Part shown: positions 1 through 9,682 of the stretch, piece by piece | Layout of the letters: every line of letters starts with the position of its first letter | Numbering within the stretch: the first letter of the stretch is position 1 | NCBI GenBank assembly: GCA_052035955.1 | Contig: JBPOHD010000032.1 | Location: 1-64,000 of the forward strand | Length of the DNA: 64,000 bases | Reading direction: 5' to 3' | From: JAEUNJ01 sp052035955 | GTDB taxonomy: Bacteria > Pseudomonadota > Gammaproteobacteria > Burkholderiales > Rhodocyclaceae | Made by a program: the position numbers and the translations under genes | Notes under the pieces: generated by a model | Databases searched by the model: none | Seen by the model: only the letters and a program-made list of their open reading frames with translations | Told to the model about the DNA's origin: nothing

Positions 1-843
1 GCCGGCGGCGCCGGCAACGACAGCTACGTGATCCGGGATGGTACCGCGGTGGTCGAAAACGCCGGTGGCGGGACGGACGTGGCGGTCTTCGCGGGGTCCT
101 CGGGCTACGTCATGGCGTCGAACCTCGAGAATCTCACCCTGGACTCGGCGGCCGGGAATGTCTTCGCCGTCGGCAACGGCGAGAACAACGTGATCAACGG
201 CAATGGCGGCGCCAACTGGCTGGATGGCGGCATCGGCAACGACAGCCTCTATGGCTTTGCGGGAGCCGACGTCCTCATCGGCGGGGCGGGCAACGACTTC
301 CTCGACGGCGGCCGGCGCGGCGATCGCATGGAAGGCGGTTCCGGGGACGACACCTACGTGGTCGACAGTTATCTGGATCTCGTCCTCGAATCCGCCGGAG
401 CCGGTGTCGACACCGTCCAGGTGGACCTGCCCCGATACGCGCTTCCCGACAATGTCGAGAACGCCGTCGGCGATGGCGGCGACAACACCCTCGTCGCCAA
501 CGGTCTGGCCAACGTGCTCACCGGCGGCGGGGGACGCGACAGCTTCGTGTTCGACAGGGCCCCGGTGGCCGGTGCGGCTGACCTGGTCACGGACTTCACG
601 GCGGGAACCGATCGCATCGTTTTCGACGATGCCTGGACCGGGGCATTGCCGGCCGGATTCCTCCAGTCGGGCGCGAGTTCGGCCGCCGCCGGATCGGAGG
701 TCCGATTCATCTACAACCAGAGCACCGGCGAGCTGTTCTACGATTCCGACGGGTCGGGCGCCGGGGTCGCCACGAAGATGCTGACCCTCGGCGCAACCGT
801 CCACCCCGGGTCCCTCTCCGCGGCGGACCTGGCGCTAATCTGA
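1..843 (+). CDS. RTX calcium-binding protein, C-terminal part (5' end outside window)
   Basis: The reading frame is open from the first base, so the start lies upstream; about 280 residues are visible. They hold glycine/aspartate-rich RTX nonapeptides (for example GGAGNDFLDGG and GGSGDDTYVVD), which in this family form a calcium-loaded beta-roll that folds after export. The last about 100 residues (VTDFTAGTDRIVF, then a TGELFYDSDGSG module and a hydrophobic end) match the C-terminal cassette of the two M10 proteases at 4003 and 16858, and probably hold the uncleaved type I secretion signal. The gene sits just upstream of the exporter genes and is probably a substrate. The N-terminal activity (protease, adhesin or other) cannot be seen. 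Confidence 0.9.
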   Translation, partial: AGGAGNDSYVIRDGTAVVENAGGGTDVAVFAGSSGYVMASNLENLTLDSAAGNVFAVGNGENNVINGNGGANWLDGGIGNDSLYGFAGADVLIGGAGNDFLDGGRRGDRMEGGSGDDTYVVDSYLDLVLESAGAGVDTVQVDLPRYALPDNVENAVGDGGDNTLVANGLANVLTGGGGRDSFVFDRAPVAGAADLVTDFTAGTDRIVFDDAWTGALPAGFLQSGASSAAAGSEVRFIYNQSTGELFYDSDGSGAGVATKMLTLGATVHPGSLSAADLALI

Positions 844-881
844 GCCGGGTGCCCCATGCCGGGCGGCTCGGGGCCTTCCGA

Positions 882-887
882 TATAAT
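882..887 (+). promoter_or_regulatory. -10 box upstream of the type I secretion operon
   Basis: A perfect TATAAT lies in the 106-bp gap between the RTX gene and the exporter gene, 62 bases before the ATG at 950. No good -35 box is visible 16-18 bases upstream. It suggests that exporter, adaptor and protease start their own transcript. Confidence 0.4.
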
Positions 888-949
888 CGCCGCCTTGCGC
901 CGCGCCGCGGCGCTCTCTGAGGCCTCTCCGGTCTAGGCCCCCGTCCCGC

Positions 950-2647
950 ATGCGCGAACTCCTCTCCCGTTTCCGCTCCTTTTTCGTTTATGCGGGAGTG
1001 TTCAGCTTTTTCATCAACCTGTTGCTGTTGGTGCCCACCCTGTACATGCTCCAGGTCTTCGACCGGGTCCTGACCAGTCGCAGCAACGAGACCCTGGTGA
1101 TGCTGACGATTGCCTCGGCGGTGGCCCTGATCGTCATGGCCTTGCTGGACCAATTGCGGGCGCGCCTCCTGGCCGCGGCCGGCATCGCCCTCGACTCCCT
1201 GCTCGGGCCCCGGGTGCTCGGCGGGCTGCTCGCCAATGCGGCCCAGTTGGGGGGTACGGAATACGTCCACGGCCTGCGGGACGTGGCCAGCCTGAGGGCC
1301 TTCCTGACCGGCAATGGGATCTTCGCCTTGTTCGATGCGCCCTGGCTGCCCTTCTACCTGATCCTCATCTTCGTCTTTCACCCTTTGCTGGGGATCGTCG
1401 CAACCTTGGGCGCTACGCTCCTGATCCTGCTCGCGGTCGCCAACGAAAAGCTGACGCGCGAACCCCTGGAGCGCCTGCAGGCCGAATCGCGCAAGGCCTC
1501 GCGCTACATCGATGCCAGCCTGCGCAATGCGGAGGTGGTGGGCGGCATGGGCATGATCGGCGCCGTCACCCGGCAATGGCAGGCCTTGAACACCCTCGTG
1601 CAGCATCGGCAACTGGAGGCCAACCGGCTTGCCGGGATGGCGGGCGGCATGACGAAGTTCCTCCGCCAGTTCCTGCAGACGGCGATGTTGTGCGCCGGCG
1701 CCTACCTGGTGATCGACCAGCACGTGACGGCCGGGGTCATGATGGCGGCCACGATCATCCTTTCCCGGGCCCTGGCGCCGGTGGAGATGCTGATCTCCGG
1801 CTGGAAATCCCTGGTGGAGGCGCGGGCTGCCCACGGGCGACTGGACGAGCTGCTGCGGGCCCGTCCGGCCGAGCTTGCCGCAACGGAACTGCCTGCGCCG
1901 CGGGGCCACCTGATCCTGGAACGCGTCGTCTTCGCGGCCAAGGGAATGGAGCGACCCATCGTCAAGGGCGTCGGCCTGGAACTGGCCCCCGGCGAGGCCC
2001 TCGGCCTGATCGGTCCGAGCGCGTCTGGAAAATCTACGCTGGCCCGCTTGATGATCGGCTTGTGGCGACCGGTGTCGGGCACGGTCCGCCTCGATGGGGC
2101 GGACATCGGCGGCTGGCCGCGGGAGCGCCTGGGTCCCCACATCGGTTACCTGCCCCAGGACGTGGAGCTGTTCGCAGGCACGGTGGCCGAGAACATCGCC
2201 CGGCTCGGGGAACCGGATTCCCCGGGGGTGATCGAGGCGGCCCAGCGGGCCGCCGCCCATGACATGATCCTGAGACTCGCCAAGGGCTACGACACGCCGG
2301 TCGGCGATGGCGGTGCATCCCTGTCCGGCGGACAACGCCAACGGATCGCCCTTGCCCGTGCCCTCTACGGCAATCCGCGCCTGGTGGTGCTCGACGAGCC
2401 GAATGCCAACCTCGATGCAGACGGCGAGGCTGCCCTCATGGCGGCGATGGCGGGACTGAAGCGGGCCGGCGTCACCCTCGTGGTCATTTCCCACCGGCCG
2501 TCCCTGCTCGCCGGCGTGGACAAGCTGATGGTGCTCCGGGAAGGGGCGGTGGACCTCTTCGGGCCGCGGCAGGACGTGTTGGCGCGCTTGAGTCGTGGCG
2601 CGCCGCCGCCGCCGGGACTGAAGGCCGTGGACGGGAGCGGCTCGTGA
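950..2647 (+). CDS. type I secretion ABC permease/ATPase (PrtD/HlyB-like)
   Basis: Inner-membrane exporter that drives RTX proteins through a type I system using ATP. The 565 residues consist of an N-terminal six-helix transmembrane domain (about 1-300) and a C-terminal ATPase. Walker A is GPSASGKST (from residue 355), the signature is LSGGQRQR (about 458) and Walker B is LVVLDEP (about 480). There is no N-terminal C39 peptidase or CLD domain, as in the protease/lipase exporter subfamily (PrtD, AprD) rather than HlyB proper. The ATG follows a GC-rich leader. The stop overlaps the adaptor start by four bases (GTGA), indicating translational coupling. No TolC-like channel gene is present, so that component must be elsewhere. 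Confidence 0.95.
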   Translation: MRELLSRFRSFFVYAGVFSFFINLLLLVPTLYMLQVFDRVLTSRSNETLVMLTIASAVALIVMALLDQLRARLLAAAGIALDSLLGPRVLGGLLANAAQLGGTEYVHGLRDVASLRAFLTGNGIFALFDAPWLPFYLILIFVFHPLLGIVATLGATLLILLAVANEKLTREPLERLQAESRKASRYIDASLRNAEVVGGMGMIGAVTRQWQALNTLVQHRQLEANRLAGMAGGMTKFLRQFLQTAMLCAGAYLVIDQHVTAGVMMAATIILSRALAPVEMLISGWKSLVEARAAHGRLDELLRARPAELAATELPAPRGHLILERVVFAAKGMERPIVKGVGLELAPGEALGLIGPSASGKSTLARLMIGLWRPVSGTVRLDGADIGGWPRERLGPHIGYLPQDVELFAGTVAENIARLGEPDSPGVIEAAQRAAAHDMILRLAKGYDTPVGDGGASLSGGQRQRIALARALYGNPRLVVLDEPNANLDADGEAALMAAMAGLKRAGVTLVVISHRPSLLAGVDKLMVLREGAVDLFGPRQDVLARLSRGAPPPPGLKAVDGSGS

Positions 2648-3996
2648 GCGCCGGCGCACGGCTGCGGGATTGGCTGCTGCCACCGGTGGACGCCGGCCAG
2701 GCGGTCGATATCCGTCCGATCGTCCGGTCCGGCCTCGGCATCATCTTCGTCGCCTTCGTGCTGGGAGGGTTCTGGCTGGTGCTGGCACCGCTGTCCGGCG
2801 CCGTGGTGGCCGGCGGTTTCGTCAAGGTCGACATGAACCGCAAGACGGTGCAGCACCAGGAAGGCGGCATCGTCAAGGCGATCCTGGTTCGCGAAGGGGA
2901 TGTGGTGAAGGAAGGGCAGCCCCTTCTGTTGCTCGACGACGTGCGCTCCGACGCCGGCCTGGACCTGCTGCGCAGCCAGCGCGATTCCGAACGGACCCGC
3001 CATGCCCGACTGACCGCCGAAAGGGCCCTGGCGGCCCGCGTCGTGTTTCCCCCCGACCTGGCGGCCCGTGCCGGGGAGGCCCGGGTGAAGGAATTCCTGC
3101 AACGGGAGAACGGCGTGTTCGAGGCCCGGCGGCAGACGCTGGAGAGCCAGGTCGCACTGCTTCGCACGCAAATCCGCCAGGCCCGGGAGGAAGCCGCCGC
3201 CTGGGCGGAGCAGGTCGCCGCCGAGGAGGTGGCGGTCCGCCTGCAACGGGAGGAACTGGTGGCCAACGAGGGACTGGTGGCCCAGGGATACATCCAGCGG
3301 ACGCGCATCCTCGGCCTGCAGCGGGCGGTCGCCGAGTACGAGGCAAGGCTGGGGGAGCATCGGGCAAACCTCGCCGCGGCCCGCCAGAAGGCAACCGATT
3401 TCGACCTCCGGATCCTTCAGCTGCGCAACCAGTTCTCCCAGCAGGCGGCGGACGACCTCAAGGAGAGCAGCAATCGGCTCGCCGAGGTGGAGGAGCGACT
3501 TCGTCCCTCCGAGGATGCGGTGCAGAGGCAGAGTGTCCTGGCCCCCGTCGGCGGCGAAGTGGTGGACCTGCGCGTCACCTCCGTCGGCGGCGTCGTCGGG
3601 CCCCGGGATTCCATACTGGATATCCTGCCCCGGGAGGGGAAGCTGATCATCGAGGCACGCATCCGGCCGGAGGACATCAACTTCGTGCGCGCCGGGGGCG
3701 AGGCCGATGTCCGCCTGACCGCCTTCAAGTACCGCACCACTCCCCTCGTCGATGCGCGGGTGACCTACGTCTCCGCCGACCGCCTGGTGGACAAGAGCCT
3801 GGGGCCGGCCGGTGCGGCCCCCTATTACGTCGTCTACCTGGACGTCTCCGCAGAGTCCCTGCGGGCGGCCGGGGATCTCCGGCTTCAGGCGGGAATGCCG
3901 GCCGAGGTCTTCATCCGGACCAGCGAACGCTCGGCCCTGCAGTATCTGCTCGAGCCGGTGACCGCTTATCTCAGGCGCGCATTCCGCGAGCCCTGA
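2644..3996 (+). CDS. HlyD-family periplasmic adaptor of type I secretion
   Basis: Membrane-fusion protein that bridges the ABC exporter and the outer-membrane channel. The 450 residues contain a short cytoplasmic start, one membrane helix (about 29-47), a first lipoyl half with the typical QHQEGGIVKAI segment (about 76), a long Arg/Glu-rich coiled-coil hairpin (about 95-285), a second lipoyl half (LAPVGGEVVDL) and a beta-barrel end. It starts with GTG inside the stop codon of the exporter gene. Six bases separate it from the M10 protease, so exporter, adaptor and one substrate form a single unit. Confidence 0.95.
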   Translation: MSAGARLRDWLLPPVDAGQAVDIRPIVRSGLGIIFVAFVLGGFWLVLAPLSGAVVAGGFVKVDMNRKTVQHQEGGIVKAILVREGDVVKEGQPLLLLDDVRSDAGLDLLRSQRDSERTRHARLTAERALAARVVFPPDLAARAGEARVKEFLQRENGVFEARRQTLESQVALLRTQIRQAREEAAAWAEQVAAEEVAVRLQREELVANEGLVAQGYIQRTRILGLQRAVAEYEARLGEHRANLAAARQKATDFDLRILQLRNQFSQQAADDLKESSNRLAEVEERLRPSEDAVQRQSVLAPVGGEVVDLRVTSVGGVVGPRDSILDILPREGKLIIEARIRPEDINFVRAGGEADVRLTAFKYRTTPLVDARVTYVSADRLVDKSLGPAGAAPYYVVYLDVSAESLRAAGDLRLQAGMPAEVFIRTSERSALQYLLEPVTAYLRRAFREP

Positions 3997-4002
3997 GCGG
4001 CC

Positions 4003-6573
4003 ATGGCGACCTTTACCAAGACCGCCGGGACTGCGCTCACCGCCGGTGCCGGCAACGACCTGATCCAGCTCCCCGCCCTGGCTGCCTATCCCGGTGGCAT
4101 TGATGGGGGGTTCGGAGTCGACGAACTGCGATGGAACGGTGCCGGCGGCGAGGTGCTGGTCCTCTACGGCGGGCTGGTGGCCGTTGAAATGGTTGCCATC
4201 GGGACCGGGGACGCTGCCGTGGCCGATGCCTCCGGCACTGCCGACGCTTCGGTGGATGCCGGCGGCCTGGCCTACGGCCTGCGGATCGTCGGCAACGCGG
4301 GTGACAATTCGCTCCGCGGCGGCGGCGCGGCGGACGTGCTGGAAGGTGGCGCAGGGGACGACAGCCTGCGTGGTGGGGCCGGCGACGACAGCCTGAGCGG
4401 TGGGGCCGGGAACGACCTGCTGGACGGCGGCGAAGGGGTGGATCGCCTCGATGGCGGCCTCGGGGACGATACCTATTACCTGTACGAGGGTGATGTGGTG
4501 GCAGGGGAGGGCAGCCTGCCCGGCGGCGGCTACGACACGCTGGTCTATTTCGGCGGCGGTGCCGTGGCCCTGGTCCCGGCCCTGGAATCGCTTGTGCTGG
4601 CCCAAGGCAGCGGCTGCGTCGCTTTGGCCGGGGCAGGCGAGGACGGATTCTTCCAGGGCAACGGGGCCGCGAATTTCATCGATGCGGGCGGCGGGGCGGA
4701 CGAACTCTACGGCCTGGGGGGCAACGACGTGCTGGTCGGCGGTGCAGGGGACGACCTGCTCGACGGCGGCCGGGGCGCCGACCTCATGGTGGGCGGGGCT
4801 GGGGACGATCTGTACGTGGTCGACACCTTCCACGACCGCGTGGTCGAGGCGCCGGGGCAGGGCATCGACGTCGTCCGTTCCTGGCTGTTCCGCTACACGC
4901 TGCCGGAAAACCTGGACGACCTCGTGCTCGAGGACGGCGCGCGGCAGGGCACCGGCAATGGGCTGGCCAATGTCCTGGAGGGCAACGGCGGTGACAATCT
5001 GCTTTCCGGTCTCGGCGGCGCCGATACCCTGCGGGGCGGCGAAGGGGACGATACCCTGAACGGCGGAATGGGGAACGACCTCCTGGAGGGCGGCGGCGGA
5101 TCCGACGTGGCGGTTTTTTCGGGACGCTATGGCGAGTACCAGGTCACCATCGGCGCTTCGGGGGTCACGGTCATCGGCCCGGAGGGCACCGATTCCCTGC
5201 GCGATATCGAAACCCTGCGCTTCGACGACAGGCAACAGATCGTCGCCGTGTCCTCGCTGCCGGGCGCGGGCTTGCCGACGAGCCTGCCCGCCTATGTCAC
5301 GGAAACCCTGGCCGACGGTTATTGGGCGCACACCTCCGGCGTGCCACTCGTCCTGCATTTCAGTTTCATGGCTTCGGTGCCCGACTACGCGACCAAGCCC
5401 CTCGAACTCTCCACCTTTTCGCCCATGTCCGAGGGCCAGAAGGCGGCGGTGCGCGAGGTGCTGGGAATCTATCAAGGCTTCCTGGACATCCTGTTCGAGG
5501 AGGTCGCCGATGCGGCGTCCGTGGAACTGCGCTTCGGCCGCAACAACCAGTCCGCCGACGGTTCGTCCGGGTATGCCTACCTGCCCAACGCCAATCAGGC
5601 GACCGGTACCGGCAACGGCGCCGCCGGCGACGTCTGGCTGGCCGCCGACCAGCCGACCACCGGCGTCATCCCGGGTGAGTTCGTCTTCGAAACCCTGCTG
5701 CATGAGATCGGCCACGCCCTGGGGCTCAAGCATCCTTTCGAGTCACCCAGCCTCACCGAGGCGGGGCATCCCGACGAGGACACCACCCGGTTTACGATGA
5801 TGTCCTATACGCCGAGGGATCATGCGATGGTGGTGGATCTGGATGCCTCGATCTCTTATGATTGGTCGGCCGAGACGCCGATGCTCTATGACATTGCCGT
5901 GCTGCAGGGTCTCTACGGCGCCAATGACGCCGCGACGGACGACACGATCCTGCCACCGGCCGACCGTCCTTTCCTGAGGACCGTCTGGGACGGCGGTGGC
6001 GTGGACACGCTCGATACCTCGGCCTTCGGCAACGGCAGCCTGGTCGACCTGCGTCCCGGCCATTTCTCGACCGTGGACAACGGTCTCGGCGTGTTCGATG
6101 GCGGCCACTGGAGCGCCGACATTCCGCCGGGGCTGTCGCCGCAGCCCACCTACGGCCCCGACAACCTCGCCATCGCCTATGGCACCATCATCGAGAAGGC
6201 GGTGGGCGGTGCCGGCGCCGATACCCTGATCGGCAATTCGGCGGCCAATACCCTGACGGGTGGGGCCGGTGCCGACCGCTTCGTGTTCAACGATCCGGGC
6301 GCGGTCGATGCAATCGCCGATTTCGTGCCGGGGACGGATCGCCTGGTCTTCGACCGAGGGGCCTTCACGGCCCTGGGGGGGGCGGGATCCCTGGTCGACG
6401 GGGCGTTCCGGGCGGGAAGTTCCGCGGTTGAGGCAGACGACCGCCTGCTCTACGACGGGACCACTGGCCAGCTCTACTACGATGCCGACGGCAGCGGCCC
6501 GACCGCCGCCATCCAGGTGGCAACGCTGGCGGGAATCCCAGCCCTGGCCGCGGCAGACATCCTCGTTGCCTGA
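4003..6573 (+). CDS. M10 (serralysin-like) metalloprotease with RTX repeats
   Basis: Predicted secreted zinc protease of 856 residues. The zinc site HEIGHALGLKH (H567, E568, H571, H577) and the Met-turn MMSY (599-602) are intact, as in metzincins. Unusually, RTX repeats occur both before the catalytic domain (about 90-145, 235-280 and 325-370) and after it (about 745-770); typical serralysins carry the protease first. There is no Sec signal peptide, as expected for type I export. The C-terminus (TGQLYYDADGSG, then ATLAGIPALAAADILVA) is the shared secretion cassette. It begins six bases after the adaptor gene. Substrates are unknown, and no serralysin inhibitor gene is adjacent. Confidence 0.92.
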   Translation: MATFTKTAGTALTAGAGNDLIQLPALAAYPGGIDGGFGVDELRWNGAGGEVLVLYGGLVAVEMVAIGTGDAAVADASGTADASVDAGGLAYGLRIVGNAGDNSLRGGGAADVLEGGAGDDSLRGGAGDDSLSGGAGNDLLDGGEGVDRLDGGLGDDTYYLYEGDVVAGEGSLPGGGYDTLVYFGGGAVALVPALESLVLAQGSGCVALAGAGEDGFFQGNGAANFIDAGGGADELYGLGGNDVLVGGAGDDLLDGGRGADLMVGGAGDDLYVVDTFHDRVVEAPGQGIDVVRSWLFRYTLPENLDDLVLEDGARQGTGNGLANVLEGNGGDNLLSGLGGADTLRGGEGDDTLNGGMGNDLLEGGGGSDVAVFSGRYGEYQVTIGASGVTVIGPEGTDSLRDIETLRFDDRQQIVAVSSLPGAGLPTSLPAYVTETLADGYWAHTSGVPLVLHFSFMASVPDYATKPLELSTFSPMSEGQKAAVREVLGIYQGFLDILFEEVADAASVELRFGRNNQSADGSSGYAYLPNANQATGTGNGAAGDVWLAADQPTTGVIPGEFVFETLLHEIGHALGLKHPFESPSLTEAGHPDEDTTRFTMMSYTPRDHAMVVDLDASISYDWSAETPMLYDIAVLQGLYGANDAATDDTILPPADRPFLRTVWDGGGVDTLDTSAFGNGSLVDLRPGHFSTVDNGLGVFDGGHWSADIPPGLSPQPTYGPDNLAIAYGTIIEKAVGGAGADTLIGNSAANTLTGGAGADRFVFNDPGAVDAIADFVPGTDRLVFDRGAFTALGGAGSLVDGAFRAGSSAVEADDRLLYDGTTGQLYYDADGSGPTAAIQVATLAGIPALAAADILVA

Positions 6574-7723
6574 GGACATCCCCGCCTTCGGTCACCCGGC
6601 GCGCCGGCTCTGGTCGTTCGAGCCCGGCATCCACTACCTGAACCACGGTGCCTTCGGCGCGACGCCGATCCCCGTACTCCAGGCCCAGGCGGAGTGGCGG
6701 CGGCGGATGGAGGCGCAGCCGACGCGATTCCTGACCGGTGAACTTCCCGGCGCCCTGCGCGCCGCGGCGGAGGCGCTGGCCGCCTACCTCGGCGCCCGGC
6801 CGGGCAGCCTGGCCTTCGTGGACAACGCGACGGCCGGGGTGAACGCCGTCCTCCGCTCCTTCCCGTGGTGCCGCGGCGACGGGATCCTGATCGCCGATCG
6901 CGCCTACCCGGCGGTGCGCAACCTCGTCGATTGGGTGGCCCGCCGCCATGATCTCGAGGTCTCCGTCGCCCGCATCCCGTTTCCCCTTTCCGGCGAGGAG
7001 GAGATCGTCGAGGCCTACCTGGGGGCGGTGACGCCATGCTCCCGTTTGGCCATCGTGGACCAGGTCTTCTCGGCGCTGGCCCTCGTGGCACCGGCGGCCC
7101 GGCTGGTGGCCGCCTTGCGGGAACGCGGCCTGCAGGTGCTGGTGGACGCGGCGCATGGCCCCGGGATGCTCGACCTGGACCTGTCGGCGCTGGACGCTGA
7201 CTGGACGACCGGCAATGCCCACAAGTGGCTTTTCGCGCCGCGCGGCTGCGCTTTCCTCCATTGCCCGGGGCCTGCGGCGGCGAGCCTGCAGCCCCCGGTG
7301 ATCTCGGGCCTTGGAGGCGGCGAATTTCCGCAATCCTTCGACTGGGTCGGCACCCGGGATTATTCATCCTGGCTGGCCGTGACGGCGGCCCTGGCCTTCG
7401 TCCAGCGCCTCGGGGCGGCGCGCTACCGGTGCTGGCTGGCGGAGCAGGTGGGGGCGGCGACGCAACTGCTGACGGCAAGGTGGGGCGTGGCGCCGCCGGC
7501 GCCGGCGGCCCTGTTCGCCGGAATGGCGACCTTGCCGCTGCCGTGGCGGGGCAAGGCCGATTCCGCCGCCGCGGCGCTCCTGCAGGAACGCCTATGGAGG
7601 GAGCAGCGGATCGAGGTTCCGGTCCGCGCCCACGACGGCGGGCTCTGGGTGCGCCTGTCGGCGCAGGTCTACAACGATCTCTCGGACTACGAAGCCTTGG
7701 CCGCGGCGGTGTCCGAGCCATAG
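6566..7723 (+). CDS. class V aminotransferase-fold PLP enzyme (isopenicillin N epimerase-like)
   Basis: About 385 residues of a fold-type I PLP enzyme. The PLP lysine lies in NAHKWLFAPRG, and the N-terminus GIHYLNHGAFGATP is typical of the CefD/isopenicillin N epimerase-like and cysteine-desulfurase-like group. The reaction may be epimerisation, transamination or desulfuration; no biosynthetic neighbours narrow it. The best start is a TTG at 6566 overlapping the end of the protease gene by eight bases, since the family homology begins immediately after it and no ATG lies nearby. The 3' end overlaps the convergent DUF58 gene by 37 bases. Confidence 0.8.
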   Translation: MPEDIPAFGHPARRLWSFEPGIHYLNHGAFGATPIPVLQAQAEWRRRMEAQPTRFLTGELPGALRAAAEALAAYLGARPGSLAFVDNATAGVNAVLRSFPWCRGDGILIADRAYPAVRNLVDWVARRHDLEVSVARIPFPLSGEEEIVEAYLGAVTPCSRLAIVDQVFSALALVAPAARLVAALRERGLQVLVDAAHGPGMLDLDLSALDADWTTGNAHKWLFAPRGCAFLHCPGPAAASLQPPVISGLGGGEFPQSFDWVGTRDYSSWLAVTAALAFVQRLGAARYRCWLAEQVGAATQLLTARWGVAPPAPAALFAGMATLPLPWRGKADSAAAALLQERLWREQRIEVPVRAHDGGLWVRLSAQVYNDLSDYEALAAAVSEP

Positions 7724-8676
7724 AGGGCCAGGGCCTCCAGGCAGGCGCGGGCGTGACCGTCGCCGGCATCCGGCGCGATCTCCCGGCCGGGCAGTCGCAG
7801 GCCCCAGCGCATTCCGCCGTCGCGGGCGTCGCAGACCCAGCGGGTGAGGATGGACAGGCGGACCTCGTCGTCGATGGCCGGCAACTGTTCCCAGTCCAGC
7901 CACACGGTCTGGGATTCCTCGCCGGAGAACAGCTTGGTCAGCAGGGGGCCGTCCGCCCGCCGTGCGACGGTCTTCCATGCCACCTGGCGGGGCGAGTCGG
8001 CCGCCTGGTGCTTGCGCAGGCCGGCGAAGTCCTCGCTGCCCCTGCCGCCCTGGCGCGCACTTCCGGCGTCGCCGCCTCCGGTGGGCAGGGGCGGGGCCTG
8101 CCGGGCCGGCGCCGGGTAGACCAGGCAGCGGAAGTCCGGTGCGGCATAGGCCCAGGCGCGCAGGAATCCGATCGGATAGGTGGTCTCGAGGGTGACCCTG
8201 GGCAGCGGCAACCAGCCCCGTTGCCGCGCCGGCAGGGCCAGGACCGCGGCGGCCGACGAGCGCGGTCCGAGGTCCAGTTGGGTATCGCCTCCTCCCGCCA
8301 CGGACAGGCGTATGGCCGCCCGCGGGTCGCTGCGGTCATTGGCGACGAGCAGCGAGAAGCGGGCATTTTCGCCAGCGAAGACAGGGTCTGCGCGACCCGG
8401 CGAGATCCGCAACCGGGAGAGATTGCGGAAGGTCTGCAGGATGGCGGATATTCCCAGGCCGGCCAGCAGGAACACGAGGACGTATCCGAGGCTGAGGCCA
8501 TAGTTGATGGCGCCGATCAACATCACGGCCAGCGATAGACCGTAGGCGAATCCGATTCGCGTCGGCAGGACGAATATGCGCCGCTGGTCGAGGACGATGG
8601 GAACCGCTTCCGGGATCCGGCCGCGGACGCCCCAGCGGGCGAATGCCTCGGCCAGGCGGCGTCGCAGTTCGGCCAT
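7687..8676 (-). CDS. DUF58 domain membrane protein
   Basis: 329-residue protein with two adjacent transmembrane helices near the N-terminus (about 38-80: GFAYGLSLAVMLIGAINYG and following) and a C-terminal DUF58 domain (RKHQAADSPRQVAWKTVAR), a von Willebrand-like region. DUF58 proteins almost always accompany MoxR ATPases and are thought to assist assembly or activation of envelope or metal-containing complexes. The ATG shares one base with the stop of the MoxR gene (TGATG), so the pair is co-translated. The transglutaminase gene that often follows is absent. Confidence 0.88.
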   Translation of the reverse strand: MAELRRRLAEAFARWGVRGRIPEAVPIVLDQRRIFVLPTRIGFAYGLSLAVMLIGAINYGLSLGYVLVFLLAGLGISAILQTFRNLSRLRISPGRADPVFAGENARFSLLVANDRSDPRAAIRLSVAGGGDTQLDLGPRSSAAAVLALPARQRGWLPLPRVTLETTYPIGFLRAWAYAAPDFRCLVYPAPARQAPPLPTGGGDAGSARQGGRGSEDFAGLRKHQAADSPRQVAWKTVARRADGPLLTKLFSGEESQTVWLDWEQLPAIDDEVRLSILTRWVCDARDGGMRWGLRLPGREIAPDAGDGHARACLEALALYGSDTAAAKAS

Positions 8677-9602
8677 CAGGGCAACGGCACGGCCTCGATC
8701 AGGCTGGCGGCGACCGTGTCGGCCGACCCGGAACCGCGGGCACTCGCCGGATGAAGGCGATGGGCGGCGACGCCGGGAAGGATGGCCTGGATGTCCTCGG
8801 GCAGCACGTGCTGGCGGCCATGCAGGAGCGCCCACGCGCGCCCGGCGGCCAGCAAGGCCAGGGCCGCCCGCGGGGATAGCCCGACGGCGAAATCCGGCGA
8901 CCGGCGCGTGTGTTCGACGAGGGCCTGGATATAGTCGATCAGGGCGTCGGATGCGTGAACCGTCGAACACTGGCGCTGCAGGGAGAATAGATCCTCCTGC
9001 GCCAGGCAGGGTGCGAGCCGCGCCGCCAGGTGACGCCGGTCGGCTCCTGTCAGCAATTCGCGCTCGGCCGCCTGGTCCGGATAACCGAGCTCGATGCGCA
9101 TCAGGAAGCGATCCAGTTGGGACTCGGGAAGGGGAAAGGTGCCCACCTGATGGGAAGGATTCTGGGTGGCTATGACGAAGAAGGGTTCCGGCAGGGGCCG
9201 GGTCGCTCCCTCGATCGTCACCTGTCGCTCTTCCATGGCCTCGAGCAGGGCGCTCTGGGTCTTGGGCGTGGCCCGATTCACCTCGTCGGCGAGGATGACC
9301 TGGGAGAACACGGGCCCCGGGTGGAACCGGAAGGATCCATTTTCCCGGTCGAATACGGACACGCCGAGGATGTCCGCCGGAAGCATGTCGCTGGTGAACT
9401 GGATGCGCTGGAAGGCCAGCCCGAGGAGCCTCGCCAGAACCTGGGCCAGGGTCGTCTTGCCGACCCCGGGCAAGTCTTCGATCAGCAGGTGACCATGGGC
9501 GAGGAGGCAGGCCAGGGCGAGCCGGATCTGTCGTTCCTTGCCGAGAATGATGCCGCCGGCTTCATGGACGACGCGCTTCAGGGTTGGGTGGAGATCGTCC
9601 AT
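8676..9602 (-). CDS. MoxR-family AAA ATPase
   Basis: ATPase of about 308 residues with Walker A DLPGVGKTT, Walker B ILADEVNRA and sensor region FVIATQNP. MoxR proteins act as chaperone-like ATPases partnered with DUF58/VWA proteins. The chosen start is the ATG at 9602 (MDDLHPTLKRVV), where family similarity begins; an in-frame ATG at 9620 is an alternative, and neither has a strong Shine-Dalgarno. It is divergent from the deacetylase-like gene, with an 80-bp gap, and translationally coupled to DUF58. Confidence 0.9.
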   Translation of the reverse strand: MDDLHPTLKRVVHEAGGIILGKERQIRLALACLLAHGHLLIEDLPGVGKTTLAQVLARLLGLAFQRIQFTSDMLPADILGVSVFDRENGSFRFHPGPVFSQVILADEVNRATPKTQSALLEAMEERQVTIEGATRPLPEPFFVIATQNPSHQVGTFPLPESQLDRFLMRIELGYPDQAAERELLTGADRRHLAARLAPCLAQEDLFSLQRQCSTVHASDALIDYIQALVEHTRRSPDFAVGLSPRAALALLAAGRAWALLHGRQHVLPEDIQAILPGVAAHRLHPASARGSGSADTVAASLIEAVPLP

Positions 9603-9682
9603 GGACGTCGGGGAGCGCATGGTGGGTGCGGTTTGCGAGATAATGCGGTTTTCCGCGATTGTATGCGATCGACTCTCCACCC

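Noticed and set aside
2365..5733. Very long open frame on the minus strand (over 1100 codons) opposite the type I secretion genes
   Set aside because: Its product is a His/Gln/Arg-rich composition with no domain, and it lies antisense to three well-supported genes. High GC suppresses stop codons in shadow frames.
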